Of a stretch of DNA of 64,000 nt, positions 34,899-46,936 are shown piece after piece. A model generated the notes under the pieces. The model was not told the origin of the DNA, made no database searches, and saw nothing but the letters and a program-made list of their open reading frames with translations. Within the stretch, counting starts at the first letter, position 1, and every line of letters starts with the position of its first letter. The translations under genes were made by a program, and so were the position numbers. Source of the DNA: Primulina eburnea (lineage: Eukaryota; Streptophyta; Magnoliopsida; Lamiales; Gesneriaceae); the NCBI RefSeq assembly GCF_022965805.1, contig NW_027331430.1, forward strand, positions 62,001 to 126,000. Direction: 5' to 3'.

Positions 34899-35298
34899 TT
34901 AAATCTTTTTCAGAAGTTTGATCAGGAGGCTACTGGTTTGATCTTTTCCAGCAAGAAAAATTATCCAAGTAAATCTAGAGAAATCATCAACCACAACAAG
35001 GGTGTATTTCATTCCCCCTAAGCTCATGATAGGGATTGGACCAAATAAGTCCATATGTAATAATTCTAAACATCTTGAGGATGATTTGCTGCCTTTATTT
35101 TTGAAGCTAGATCTTACTTGCTTACCAAGTTGACATGCAGAACATACATGATTCTTAATAAATTTTATGTCTGGCAATCCATCAACTAAGTTCTGCTTTT
35201 TGAGATTGTTAATAGACTTGAAGTTCAGATGATTCAATCTTTTGTGCCACAACCAGTGTTTATCACTTAGAGATGCAACTAAACATGTAGGGGCAGTG
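34899..35298 (-). pseudogene. Copia pre-integrase and integrase N-terminal part
   Basis: Reads LWHKRLNHLNFKSI and CSACQLGKQVRSSF (the His/His/Cys/Cys zinc finger) then LLHMDLFGPIPIMSLGGMKY with the first catalytic Asp, VVVDDFSRFTW, and a TAA at 34899-34901. The Athila-like element is inserted immediately upstream (target atatg 35299-35303). Its continuation is the protease piece at 46937-47369. Confidence 0.9.
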
Positions 35299-35303
35299 AT
35301 ATG

Positions 35304-36865
35304 TGATCGAGCAAAACTTGCACAGTGAATAGTCCCAAAATTTATTTTATAAATGAATGCTCGATTTAAATATCGCAAGTGCACGATAGTCAAGTTATAA
35401 TAAACGTAAGTGAATACGAGTATCGTTCCACAAGGACTGCGTTACACTATTTTTATTTTCAAGTAAAATTTCTTTAGCAACGATAAAATGGGTTGATGAT
35501 TAAACTAAGGTAAATTAAACAACCAAAATGATTAAAATGCAAAGAAAACGTATTCAAGAAAGCAATGATTAATTTGGATTAAATCAAATGAGAAATGAAT
35601 TTGTTGGGAATTATCAGTTCACCTACCACTCGTGTTTAAATAATTACACTCGACTTTTACTCGTGCATTCGACGGAATTCCCTAGACTAATTAATATACT
35701 CTGTCGAGATATATTAATACTAATATTCAACATGCATTACTTAAGTGTCCTCAATTATTTAACAGTTCAAGATTGCATTACATTTTATGGAATCCACTAG
35801 CTTTCATCCGGGTGAACTATCACTATCGACACGTACCCAATTCCGTATATCTACTAAAATGGTAAATCCGTGGTTTAGACTATTCGATCCTATTGTTAAT
35901 TATTCTATCGAAATCATCAACAACATGAAATAATCAAAGGAAGTTAGCTAGGCTTCGATTGAAACAAGAAAGATCAATAGCATAAACAAATCACTAATAA
36001 AAGCGTCGAGAAATAATGTTAAACACCGAGTACGAGGTAGGATCCCCTCAAGTCCCAACAAATCTAGAGTTTAGCTACTGAAATTCATAATAAAAACCAA
36101 CAATCAATGTAAGAAATAAAATACTGAATAATGAAAATACTAAAGATGACGCTGGATGACGGCCACGACGCGTGGAAATCTCGAGGTCTTCGAAATTTCT
36201 TTTGCTCCTCGCCTCCTCTCCAAGAAAAGTGATGAAAATTATGATAAAGTCTGAAAAACGGCGGCTGATCTCGTCTCTTAAGTTTAGGTGTAGGATAGAA
36301 TCCCTCACAATTTGGAAACAAATCTTCCTGAATCTCGCTTCTCGTTAGGGCGGTATATTTTGACCGCCCTAGCGAGAGGTCCTCGAATAAACTTCCTCGA
36401 GCATGTCCCTGGTTTCGCTGGGGCGGCCACTTTTGACCGCCCTAGCGAGACACTTGCGCATAAAATCCTCGGCCAGATCAAAATGCTCGCTGGGACTAGG
36501 GCGGTATATTTTGACCGCCCTAGCGAGAGGTCCTCGAATAAACTTCCTCGAGCATGTCCCTGGTTTCGCTGGGGCGGCCACTTTTGACCGCCCTAGCGAG
36601 ACACTTGCGCATAAAATCCTCGGCCAGACCAAAATGCTCGCTGGGGCGGTCACTTTTGACCGCCCTAGCGAATATTCTTCGATATTATGCCAAAGTTTCT
36701 CCCACTTTTTGGTTTAATTCCTACAAAATAACCACAAAATACCCGAGATCAGTCACATGCTAAATAATGATAAAGAAAATGCAAAATTAAACTAAAACAA
36801 ACTAATATGATGCATGAATGTGACTCAAAACCAACACTAAAAACACGTAAAAACGAGTCCTATCA
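35304..36865 (-). repeat. Athila-like 3' LTR
   Basis: 1562 bp, 151 bp longer than the 5' LTR because a segment holding one 'tagggcggtatatt' hairpin and one 'ggggcggccactttt' hairpin is repeated (period 151, second copy from 36497). Confidence 0.92.
36344..36671. repeat. Hairpin array 'tcgctagggcggt..accgccctagcga', 5 units
   Basis: Five inverted pairs at about 36344-36377, 36415-36451, 36491-36528, 36565-36602 and 36638-36671, separated by 'ctcgaataaacttcctcgag' or 'acttgcgcataaaatcctcg' spacers. Most stems are perfect GGGCGGNC...GACCGCCC with loops of about 4-6 bases. Confidence 0.9.
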
Positions 36866-36904
36866 ACCCCCTGATACTAACCTTTTGCTCGCCCTCGAGC
36901 AAAA
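36866..36904 (-). promoter_or_regulatory. Athila PPT and adjacent conserved hairpin
   Basis: On the minus strand TTTTGCTCG, loop AGGG, CGAGCAAAA (36883-36904) is followed by GGTTAGTATCAGGGGGT, which abuts the 3' LTR. The order hairpin, short spacer, G-rich tract is a familiar layout at the 3' end of plant Athila/Tat internal regions. Confidence 0.65.
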
Positions 36905-38148
36905 TAGGTTAAAGCACGAGATTCTAAACAAACACAACAAACACAAAATACTCAAACAAGAAATAACCAACACAAGTAAATGTCAATGGTGAGTTAACAA
37001 CTTTTATGCTCCTGCCTCAGTGAACTTTCCCACGTACAAATCATAATCAAGTCAAGTCACAAACGAGTACTTATTCTCATCTACACATAAATCTTGACAC
37101 TAATTTGAACGTGTGTGTGTCATGATGGGTCTAGTCATTCGTACTTCAAATAGATCAATCATCAAATCATGCGAGTCACTCAATTAACACTTCAATACAA
37201 GTCTCACTAGCATGCACCCCCGTGTCCATTTATCACTAACCATAAATTGAACTTTTTTTCAATTCTCAAGTGCAGATAAGGGTGTCGAAAAGAAGGAAAA
37301 TAAGCTCAAGTGGCTAAAAGTTGGGAGTACACCGATCATTTTCATTGTGCAATCGTCAAGACTTTTCGTCTGACTTTCCTCGTCTCCTTACATCTCCAAC
37401 TTTTAGCCTAGGAATAGAATTTCATTCTTTTTATTTCGGCTCCCCCTCACCTTACATCTCCTTTTTTTGTTTTTTTGTTTTTTTTCGATTGAGATGCACA
37501 ATTTTCACACATGTACTCCCTAGGCTAAGAATATATAACTTTGGATTACAACTGGTTAGGGGTACGATATTTAATTCAGTGCATTGAAAAAGGGGTATAT
37601 GTAAAGTTCAAGGCAAATCAAATGTTCTCATTCAAGGTCCCAATTAGTGACTTATTTTCACGGGTTTACATGCTAAATCAACTCATAAATGATGCCTTTC
37701 AAGTTAACCACACAAAACCTTCAAATTTCACCATTATTCCTACAAAATTCTAGTCCCCACACATATGTGCTCAAAAAGTTCAAACTTTGTACCAAAATTC
37801 ATGCTTTAACGATCAAGAGTATCATTCATGAAGTGACCCAATGAATACTTTTGTATACTATCAATTCAACATCATCATTGGCTCATAAACTATGTCTTCT
37901 CACCATAAACGACACCAAACATGCAATACTATAACGGACTAAAAACAACCAACTCGACACAAGCAATAAACTTAAAATCAAGTAACTAAGCAAACATAAC
38001 AATCTACCCACTCCCTCATATTAGAGTTGTGCAAATGCCCTCATTGCACAAAACGAAACAAACACTAAAAACATAAAAACTCATGAATGTAAATACAAAG
38101 ACATAATATGCAAAATTAAAAGCAAGGGGAAACAGTAAACTCCCCTGA
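36905..38148 (-). other. Athila-like 3' untranslated region
   Basis: About 1.2 kb between the env-like stop and the PPT hairpin with no supported frame. It contains T-rich and A-rich tracts (for example near 37460-37480). Long 3' UTRs here are usual for Athila elements. Confidence 0.5.
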
Positions 38149-39297
38149 TCAGAAATCATCCTCCTCTTCATTCTCTGGCGGTGGAACTCCCTCTTCAGCT
38201 GCTGGGGGCATAGGATAATGGTACTGAAAATGGAAGGGTGGTGGGTATGCGGGTGTAGGTGGCCGTCCGGAAGTGTCAATGCCCAAATGAGTTGAGATCC
38301 CCTGCACCAAGTATTCGATGTTCTGAATGTGAGCCTGATTAACGGCCTGGTACTCAGTCTGATAATTGTCTCAAGCGCCCAATTCGTCGATGCGATCTTG
38401 CATGGCACGGCGGTGTGGCTGCGGAGGTGGTGGTGCATGTCCTAAGGTCGGAGGTGGTTGAGCCGATCTCCCATAACCGAAAAATACCTCCTCGGGCAGC
38501 TCAGCATGTCTTTTCTCCCACTTGGATCTATAAAGAGCCTCATCAATGGCTCTCATCGGCGGTAACCACTCATCATCATCTGCGAATATCACCCCCGCTC
38601 GGGCACACAGCTCAGTCACTATCATCGGGAAGTAAAAAGCAAAATTGCTGCTATTAATACACATGTTAAGCTGTCCGAAAATGAGCTTGCCCACATCAAT
38701 CACCATCCCAGTACAGATGGCATAAAGAACAACCGCCCGCTCACGCTGCACGTCACTCGTATGGCCGACCGACATCAATCTCTTAGACAAGAATGCATAC
38801 CACAATGCCTCCTCTACTTTCAAAAACTTTTCAAGAAAGATCGTATAAGTCCCCGGTTGTTTCCACGTGGTGCCCAGATAACAGAGTGTGCGAATGATCA
38901 AATCATAATCCGGGTTAAGCACCCACGCCTGAAACACCGAATCATCCACCGACGGTAAACCCAACAAGTCATTGATCGTCTTGGAATCATACGGGACTAG
39001 ATGTCCCCTCACAAATGCCTTATACTCATTCCCTTCCGGAGCATTGGCATAAAATTCACGCACAACCGGAACCACTGCTGCATTCGGTTGTGCTACAAAG
39101 GTATTCCACCCTCTTCTTGCTACATGGGACTCCGAAAAAAGATTGATAATAGACGAGCTAAATCCACGCTCAGGGATTGGTTTCCTATGTAGTCTAGTAT
39201 TTTCAAATCTCTCCCTAGCGTTTTCATTCACAAACATAGATGGAGTGGATCGAGAACTAGAAGCACCATGAGTTACCTTAGATCTTTTGGGTGCCAT
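38149..39297 (-). pseudogene. Athila-like env-position ORF
   Basis: Starts MAPKRSKVTHGASSSRSTPS at 39297 and is open to a TGA at 38371 (GCTTGA), after which the same frame continues through a Pro-rich tail to a stop at 38149-38151. It contains RGFSSSIINLF, ARRGWNTFVAQP, VREFYANAPEG, VRGHLVPYD and INDLLGLP, a pattern I associate with the 'putative plant transposon protein' family carried by Athila elements. No signal peptide or convincing membrane segment is seen, so a true envelope role is doubtful. Same strand as pol, downstream of it. Confidence 0.7.
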
Positions 39298-39315
39298 GTC
39301 GAGACCGGAGTGCAC

Positions 39316-40005
39316 AAAGTATCAAAATGCCGGAAAATGCTTGAGGGTCGCCGGAGAAGTTCACCGGAATATGTGGAAGATGACCGGAGTAGCTTGAAAG
39401 ACCACCAGAGAAGAAAATCTTGTAGCCAAGATGCTTCCTGGTGGAGTGTATGGACCAAGATTGAGTCTTTGCCCTGAAAAATCACCAAATAATAAGGCTT
39501 GAGCACAAATGATGGTAGGAGGCGCCAAAAACTTGTTGTGGAGGGGTAGGGTTCGAAGTGGAGAAGAAAAGAGAAGAGGAACGTTTTTTAATCTGCGCGA
39601 CTCGCTAGGGCGGTCAATTGTGTCTGCCCTAGCGAGGGGTTCTCGACGACAAAGTGTGAAAAAATATGAGTTCTCGCTGGGGCGGTCACTTTTGACCGCC
39701 CTAGCGAGGAGTTCTCGAGTTAAAACCCTTTTTTTTTATAAAAAAAACGTATCTCTCGCGGGGGCGGTCATAATCGAGGAATTTTCGACGACTCTATTAT
39801 TAAAAAATTGCGAGTGCCCGCTGGGGCGGTCGGTTTTGACCGCCCTAGCGAGACATTCTCGAAAAAAAAATTGAATGCAGTGACATGCAACTACCTAAAT
39901 GCAAATGATGCGATTAATAAATAGAGAAAATATAATTAAAATCAATACAAAGAGTAGAAGTAGTTCTCAATTTATAGTCTAGAGCTCGACTTTTCACCCA
40001 TGTCC
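39316..40005 (-). other. Pol-env spacer with GC hairpins
   Basis: Non-coding 0.7 kb. 39601-39852 holds four units of the LTR-type motif (39601-39638, 39674-39710, a half-unit near 39757-39775, and 39817-39852; 'ctcgctggggcggtcacttt' with its partner). The same motif family occurs in this element's LTRs, so it is present both in LTR and in the spacer upstream of env-like. Confidence 0.8.
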
Positions 40006-41904
40006 TCAATGACTGTCATGGAGCCGAGTGACTCCAATTTGTGGCTCAATTGTGCCACCGATATAGTGCTTCAATCTTTGAGCGTTCACAGTAAATGTCC
40101 CTTCCTTGCCATCATGCAACACCACTGCTCCCGATGGGAACACCTTGGCTATAGTGAATGGTCCTGACCACCCTGACTTTAGCTTGCCCGGAAAGAGTCG
40201 TAAGCGAGAATTGTATAACAATATCGCTTCACCCACTTTGAATTCCCTTCTTATAATGTGTTTATCATGGGCTCGTTTGGTGCGTTCCTTGTAAGATAGT
40301 GCAAGATCATAAGCTTTTTCTCGAAACTCATCTAACTGATTCAACTGCAGCAATCGTTTTTCACCTGCAAGAGCAAAATCAAAGTTTAGTGCTTTGGTCG
40401 CCCAATATGCTCTATGCTCTAATTCTACTGGTAGATGACATGCTTTACCAAAAAGCAACCTATATGGTGTAGTGCCTATAGGTGTTTTAAAAGTAGTACG
40501 ATAAGCCCACAAAACATCATCTAACCGAATGGACCAGTCCTTTCTATTCACATTAACCATCTTCTCTAGAATCCTCTTAATTTCTCGATTGGATACTTCA
40601 ACTTGTCCACTAGTTTGGGGATGGTAAGGAGTGGAAACCTTGTGGGTGACACCATATTTGCCTAACAGTTTATCAAAAATTTTGTTGCAAAAATGGGTGC
40701 CACCATCACTTATGATTGCACGTGGTGCACCAAATCGATTAAAAATATGTTTTTTAAAAAATTTTAACACCACTTGTGCATCATTAGTGGCACAAGCCTC
40801 TGCCTCCACCCATTTAGATACATACTCCACTGCCACTAAAATAAATTTCTTTGCAAAAGACACAGGAAAAGGACCCATAAAATCAATCCCCCACACATCA
40901 AATATTTCACACTCAACAATTTTATTTAAAGGCATCTCATGACGGTTGAAAATATTACCTGTGCGTTGGCATCTATCACAATTGAGAACATACAAACGAA
41001 CATCCTTAAAAAGAGTTGGCCAATAGAAGCCACATTCAAGTACCTTAGATGCCGTCCGTATGGGTCCAAAGTGACCACCAACCTCACGGTCATGACAATG
41101 GTTCATAATTTGATTGGTTTCCTCCTCCGCCACACATATTCTTATCATGGAGTCTGCACATATCTTAAACAAAAACGGTTCCTCCCAAAAATAATATTTC
41201 ACGTCTGAAAAGAATTTCTTTCTTTGGTGAAACAATAAATTAGGTGGAGGTGTGTCAGTGACAAGAAAATTCGCAAAATCGGCATACCAAGGGTACGCAT
41301 TTACCTCAAGAAATTGTTCATCAGGAAACCAGTCATCTATATCATCGTCAATGTCCTTAATTCTAACATGCTCAAGCCTAGACAGATGATCAGCAACTAC
41401 ATTTTCCACACCCTTTTTATCTCGAATCTCGAGATCAAATTCTTGCAATAATAAAATCCACCTAATTAACCTAGGTTTTGCATCTTTCTTGGCAAGCAAG
41501 TATTTTAGGGCAGAATGATCTGTATACACAGTTACTTTAGACAGAACAAGGTATGAATGAAATTTGTCGAAAGCAAATACTATAGCAAGTAATTCCTTTT
41601 CAGTAGTAGCGTAATTCAATTGAGCATCATTTAAAGTCTTACTTGCATAGTAGATGGTATGAAATACCTTGTTCTTCCTTTGACCCAGCACCGCACCAAC
41701 AGTTGTATCACTAGCATCGCACATCACCTCAAACGGTAACTCCCAATCAGGGACAGTCAGAACAGGTGCTGTCACCAATCTTTCCTTGAGTATCTCGAAT
41801 GCATGCAGACAAGTAGAATCAAAATTAAATTCAACATCTTTCATCAACAAAGAGGAGGTGCTGTCACCAATCTTTCCTTGAGTATCTCGAATGCATGCAG
41901 ACAA
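40006..41904 (-). pseudogene. Athila-like RNase H and integrase
   Basis: Open frame of 632 codons. RNase [58 protein letters not shown]. Integrase: [10 protein letters not shown]...CDRCQRTGN zinc finger, [10 protein letters not shown] and [11 protein letters not shown] catalytic Asp residues, and [17 protein letters not shown] with the Glu, followed by a basic C-terminal domain with [16 protein letters not shown]. The first codons are duplicated sequence from the 92-bp repeat, which shifts the frame relative to RT. Confidence 0.9.
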
Positions 41905-41947
41905 GTAGAATCAAAAATAAATTCAACATCTTTCATCAACAAAGAGG
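41764..41947. repeat. 92-bp tandem duplication in Athila pol
   Basis: Two copies (41764-41855, 41856-41947) of a segment starting 'aggtgctgtcaccaatcttt'. A 92-bp insert is not a multiple of three and explains why the RT and RNase H frames disagree. The copies differ by about one base. Confidence 0.9.
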
Positions 41948-43150
41948 ATAAAGGTTTAGCAATTTTAGAAAAATCTTTAATAAAACGCCTATAAAAACCA
42001 GCATGTCCGAGGAAACTTCTAACTCCTTTTATTGATGAAGGTGGTGGTAGGTTTTTTATTACTTCCACATTGGCCTTGTCGACCTCAATTCCATTCTCTG
42101 ATACTTTGTGTCCTAACACAATCCCCTCTTCAACCATAAAATGACACTTCTCCCAATTTAACACCAAATTGCTCTCTTCACATCTAATTAATACCAAGTT
42201 CAAATTCTCTAAACATTCATTAAATGAGGAGCCAAAAATAGAGAAATCATCCATAAAAATTTCAAGGAAATTTTCAGTAATGTCATGAAAGATAGCGGTG
42301 ATGCATCTTTGAAACGTTGAAGGTGCATTGCATAAACCAAAGGGCATACGCCTAAACGCAAAAGTACCATAAGGGCAAGTGAAAGTAGTTTTCTCTTGGT
42401 CCTCAGGTGCAATTGTGATTTGATTGTATCCCGAATATCCATCTAAAAAGCAATAAAATTCATGACCTGCTAATCGTTCAATCATTTGATCGATAAATGG
42501 CAAGGGAAAGTGATCTTTACGGGTTGCATCATTCAATTTCCTATAATCTATGCACACACGCCAACCCGTAACAGTTCTAGTGGGAATCAACTCATTTTTT
42601 TCATTAGTAATAACAATAATCCCACCTTTTTTAGGCACACATTGTACAGGACTTACCCACACACTATCAGAGATAGGATATATAATACCTGCATCCAGAA
42701 GTTTAATTGTTTCAGCTTTTACTACCTCTTGCATCTTTGGATTGAGTCTCCTTTTTGGTTGTGCTAGAGGTGAGTATTTATCTTCAATCAGAATTTTGTG
42801 CATGCAGATCGAAGGACTTATCCCTTTTATGTCCGAAACCTTCCAAGCGAATGCTCCTCTATGCTCCTTAAGGACTCCCAAGAGCTTACTCTCCATATCA
42901 TCTGTCAAAGAAGAGGAAATAATAACAGGCAATTTATTATCTTCTCCTAAATATACGTACTTAAGATGTGGAGGTAGTGGTTTGAGCTCCAAAGTAGGTG
43001 GCTCCTAAATATACGTACTTTTAGGCTTGACTTTTGAGGCATTAAATATTTTATGTCTCCCAATTCCTCTAGTCTAAGCCTCACTTGCTTTCTCCAAAGT
43101 GGAATGACATTTAAGTGAGCTACCATCTCCATCTTTTCCTCGTCTAGCTC
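41844..43150 (-). pseudogene. Athila-like reverse transcriptase
   Basis: Contains CIDYRKLNDATRKDHFPLPF, IDQMIERLAGHEFYCFLDGY, FAFRRMPFGLCNAPSTFQRC, the catalytic FMDDFSIFGSS and VRSFLGHAGFYRRF. FMDD with following FSIFG is typical of Athila. The main frame starts at 42992; 42947-43150 is a short shifted piece (VRLRLEELGDIKYL) caused by a 58-bp offset repeat of 'aagtacgtatatttaggag' (42944-42962, 43002-43020). Confidence 0.9.
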
Positions 43151-43156
43151 GTCCTC

Positions 43157-45394
43157 CTACTTTTCAGTAGTGAGAGTGGCCTCCAATGGTTCTTTCAATC
43201 CATCCTGCATAAAATCACAAACGAGAGAATCCAAGACATCAATACGAAAACAACTATCATTGTGCATTGTGTGCTTGAGAGTATTAAAGACATCAAAAAT
43301 AATTTCTTCTTCTCCAACTCTCAGTCTCAGTTTCCCCTCTTCAACATCAATCAGCGCTTTCCCTGTAGCCAGAAACGGTCTCCCTAGGATTAAAGGCATC
43401 TCTAAATCTTCCTCCATGTCAAGTATCACAAAATCTGCAGGAAAAATGAACTTATCCACTTTCACCAAAACATCTTCGATAATCCCACGTGGATACTTGA
43501 CAGATCTGTCAGCCAGCTGCAATGACATCCGAGTTGGCTTGGGTTCACCTAATCCCTGTCTCCTAAACACAGAAAAAGGCATCAGATTAACACTCGCACC
43601 AAGATCACATAGAGCTTTATGAAAATTAATGTCACCAATAATGCAAGGTATAGAGAAACTCCCTGGATCTTTTTGCTTAGGAGGCATCTTGTTTTGAACT
43701 AAAGCGGAGCAATTTTCAGTCAAATTCACCGTCATATGATCTTCTAGCTTCCGCTTATTCGCTAAGATATCTTTCAAGAATTTTGCATAACTTGGCATAT
43801 TCAATAAAGCATCAGCAAAAGGAATGTTAATATGTAATTTTTTAAATATCTCAAGAAATTTACCAAATTGTGCATCTAATTTATCTTTCTTCATTGCTGC
43901 AGGAAAAAGTGGAGGGATAACAATTTTATTTTGTGCAATAGGTGTAGATGTAGAGTTAGAAGACTTACCTCCTCGAGTTTCCACCTCATCCTCACCGTGC
44001 TTGGTCTTTTCCTCATTAGACTCGAGTGCTTTTCCACTATGCAATTCCACAGCCTTCACATGTTCTCTTGGGTTAGTTTCCGTGTTGCTTGGCAAAGCTC
44101 CTTGCTCCCTATTAGCAATCAACTTAGCCATTTGTCCGATTTGATTCTCTAACCCCTTTATGGATGCATCTTGGTTCTGAAATCTCGTCTCTGTTTCAGA
44201 AATAAATTTAGTCATCATTTGCTCTAAATTGGACTTCTCCTCCCGAGGCGGTTCTGGCTTGAATCTTTGGTGCATCCCATATGGTGGACCTCTTTGTTGG
44301 CGATTTTGGTTGTTTTGACCTCCCCATGAAAATTTTGGATGATTCCTCCATCTCGGATTATATGTGTTCGAATAAGGGTCATTTCTAGGACGGTTCTGGA
44401 ATCCCACTTGTTTTACTGGTGCTCCTTCAAGCACATAGAATGGATTGCCATCTTGGCAATCCTTCACGTCATGCTCACCCCCACACTTATCACAGAAAAT
44501 TTCTTGCAGACGCATAGCCGACCCACTCATGCTCATCCCATCAATCTTTCTATTCAAAGCCTCTAACTGTGCTGAAACCGCCGACAAATCATTAACTTGA
44601 TTAACTCCAGCACCTCGTCTCTGCCTATCAGACTGAGGATGATAGCTACTAGCAGCCATCTCCTCCAATAACTCATATCCTTCCTCAGCCGTTTTTCTCA
44701 GTACGTTACCACAGGCAGCAGCATCTATCATAGTACGGTTAAGAGTAAGCAGACCGTAGTAGAAAGTTTGAACAACTAACCCAAGAGACAGCTCATGGTG
44801 AGGACATCTCTTCAACAAGTCTTTGTAGCGCTCCCATGCCTCGTAAAGTGACTCTTGCTCATATTGAGCAAAAGTCGTAATGTCGGCTCTAAGCTTTATA
44901 GTCTTCGACGGAGGAAAGTACTTGATCAGGAATGTCTTTGCCATATCCTCCCATGTAGTAATAGACCCTACAGGCAAACAGTTTAACCACGACTTAGCTT
45001 TATCTCTAAGTGAAAATGGAAATAAACGCAAACGAACAGCATCATCAGACACGCCATTAAACTTAAAAGTATCACAAATTTCAAGAAAGTCAGCTATATG
45101 AGAATTAGGGTCGTCAATTGCACTTCCCCCAAATTTGACAGTGTTCTGAATCATCTAAATGATAGCTGGCTTGATCTCAAACTGATTAACTCGGATGACT
45201 GGTCTAACGATGCTTGGACGTGCTCCATCAAGAGACGGCTGTGCATAATCCAGCATCGGTATACGCCTTGGCTCCTCTCTGTGTTGATTCTCTTCCATTC
45301 TTTCCTTCGCTCTTTGCTGTTGTAGTCGACGTCTAGCTGTACGTTCAATCTCGGGGTCAAAAGGCTCAACCTTAAACTCGAGTGATCTTCGCAT
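43157..45394 (-). pseudogene. Athila-like gag and protease
   Basis: Starts MRRSLEFKVEPFDPEIERTA at 45394; an in-frame TAG at 45155-45157 separates the first 79 codons from MIQNTVKFGGSA. The gag domain includes LFPFSLRDKAKSWLNCLP, WEDMAKTFLIKYFPPSKT and EAWERYKDLLKRCPHH. A short-spaced zinc knuckle CDKCGGEHDVKDC follows (one residue tighter than the classic spacing, as common in Athila). The protease carries LCDLGASVNLMP and DMEEDLEMPLILGRPFLATG. It stops at TAG 43157-43159. Confidence 0.9.
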
Positions 45395-45495
45395 GCACCA
45401 CAAGAAAAATCTGCAACAAAATGAGAGTATCAAATAACAATAAAATAAATAATAATAAAGAATTTAAATGAAAAATAAAAAATTGTGAATCAACA

Positions 45496-45514
45496 GTCCC
45501 CGACAAAGACGCCA
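45496..45514 (-). promoter_or_regulatory. Athila-like primer binding site
   Basis: The minus strand TGGCGTCTTTGTCGGGGAC, six bases from the 5' LTR, resembles the tRNA-Asp-type PBS of Athila (TGGCGCCGTTGCCGGGG) with a few changes. The leader 45395-45495 is AT-rich. Confidence 0.7.
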
Positions 45515-45520
45515 AAAACT

Positions 45521-46931
45521 TGATCGAGCAAAACTTGCACAGTGAATAGTCCCAAAATTTATTTTATAAATGAATGCTCGATTTAAATATCGCAAGTGCA
45601 CGATAGTCAAGTTATAAAAAACGTAAGTGAATACGAGTATCGTTCCACAAGGACTGCGTTGCACTATTTTTATTTTCAAGTAAAATTTCTTTAGCAACGA
45701 TAAAATGGGTTGATGATTAAACTAATGTAAATTAAACAACCAAAATGATTAAAATGCAAAGAAAACGTATTCAAGAAAGCAATGATTAATTTGGATTAAA
45801 TCAAATGAGAAATGAATTTGTTGGGAATTATCAGTTCACCTACCACTCGTGTTTAAATAATTACACTCGACTTTTACTCGTGCATTCGACGGAATTCCCT
45901 AGACTAATTAATATACTCTGTCGAGCTATATTAATACTAATCTTAAACATGCAATACTCAAGTGTCCTCAATTATTTAACAGTTCAAGATTGCATTACAT
46001 TCTATGGAATCCACTAGCTTTCATCCGGGTGAACTATCACTATCGACACGTACCCAATTCCGTATATCTACTAAAATTGTAAATCCGTGGTTTAGACTAT
46101 TCGATCCTATTGTTAATTATTCTATCGAAATCATCAACAACATGAAATAATCAAAGGAAGTTAGCTAGGCTTCGATTGAAACAAGAAAGATCAATAGCAT
46201 AAACAAATCACTAATAAAAGCGTCGAGAAATAATGTTAAACACCGAGTACGGGGTAGGATCCCCTCAAGTCCCAACAAATCTAGAGTTTAGCTACTGAAA
46301 TTCATAATAAAAACCAACAATCAATGTAAGAAATAAAATACTAAATAATGAAAATACTAAAGATGACGTTGGATGACGGCCACGACGAGTGGAAATCTCG
46401 AGGTCTTCGAAATTTCTTTTGCTCCTCGCCTCCTCTCCAAGAAAAGTGATGAAAATTATGATAAAGTCTGAAAAACGGCGGCTGATCTCGTCTCTTAGGT
46501 TTAGGTGTAGGATAGAATCCCTCACAATTTGGAAACAAATCTTCCTGAATCTCGCTTCTCGCTAGGGCGGTATATTTTGACCGTCCTAGCGAGAGGTCCT
46601 CGAATAAACTTCCTCGAGCATGTCCCTGGTTTCGCTGGGGCGGCCACTTTTGACCGCCCTAGCGAGACACTTGCGCATAAAATCCTCGGCCAGACCAAAA
46701 TGCTCGCTGGGGCGGTCACTTTTGACCGCCCTAGCGAATCCTCTTCGATATTATGCCAAAGTTTCCGCCACTTTTTTGTTCAATTCCTACAAAATAACCA
46801 CAAAATACCCGAGATCAGTCACATGCTAAATAATGCTAAAGAAAATGCAAAATTAAACTAAAACAAACTAATATGATGCATGAATGCGACTCAAAATCAA
46901 CACTAAAAACACGTAAAAACGAGTCCTATCA
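45521..46931 (-). repeat. Athila-like 5' LTR
   Basis: 1411 bp, TGATCGAGC...CCTATCA. Three hairpins at 46551-46738. Matches 35304-36865 apart from the 151-bp duplication and scattered substitutions. Confidence 0.92.
46551..46738. repeat. Hairpin array in Athila 5' LTR, 3 units
   Basis: Units near 46556-46592, 46632-46668 and 46703-46737 of the 'ctcgctggggcggtcacttt' type with its inverted partner. The first has one stem mismatch (gaccgtcc). Confidence 0.9.
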
Positions 46932-46936
46932 ATATG

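Larger units (their letters stand above)
35304..46931 (-). mobile_element. Athila-like Ty3/gypsy element with env-like ORF
   Basis: 11.6 kb, LTR ends TGATCGAGC...CCTATCA (plus coordinates), flanked by atatg (35299-35303, 46932-46936) and inserted between copia protease and integrase. Minus-strand order: 5' LTR 45521-46931, PBS resembling tRNA-Asp, gag, protease, RT, RNase H, integrase, env-like ORF, PPT, 3' LTR 35304-36865. The LTRs differ by a 151-bp internal duplication in the 3' copy. Over the first 400 aligned LTR bases I count three differences, so it looks younger than the copia host. Pol is broken by a 92-bp tandem duplication and by stops. Confidence 0.93.

Noticed and set aside
36344..36671. 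GC hairpins as transcription terminators
   Set aside because: They lack T tracts, and plant polymerase II does not terminate at such hairpins; other roles are more plausible.
35588..46017. 70-codon plus-strand frames at 35588 and 45805
   Set aside because: Equivalent positions of the two Athila LTRs; no motif.
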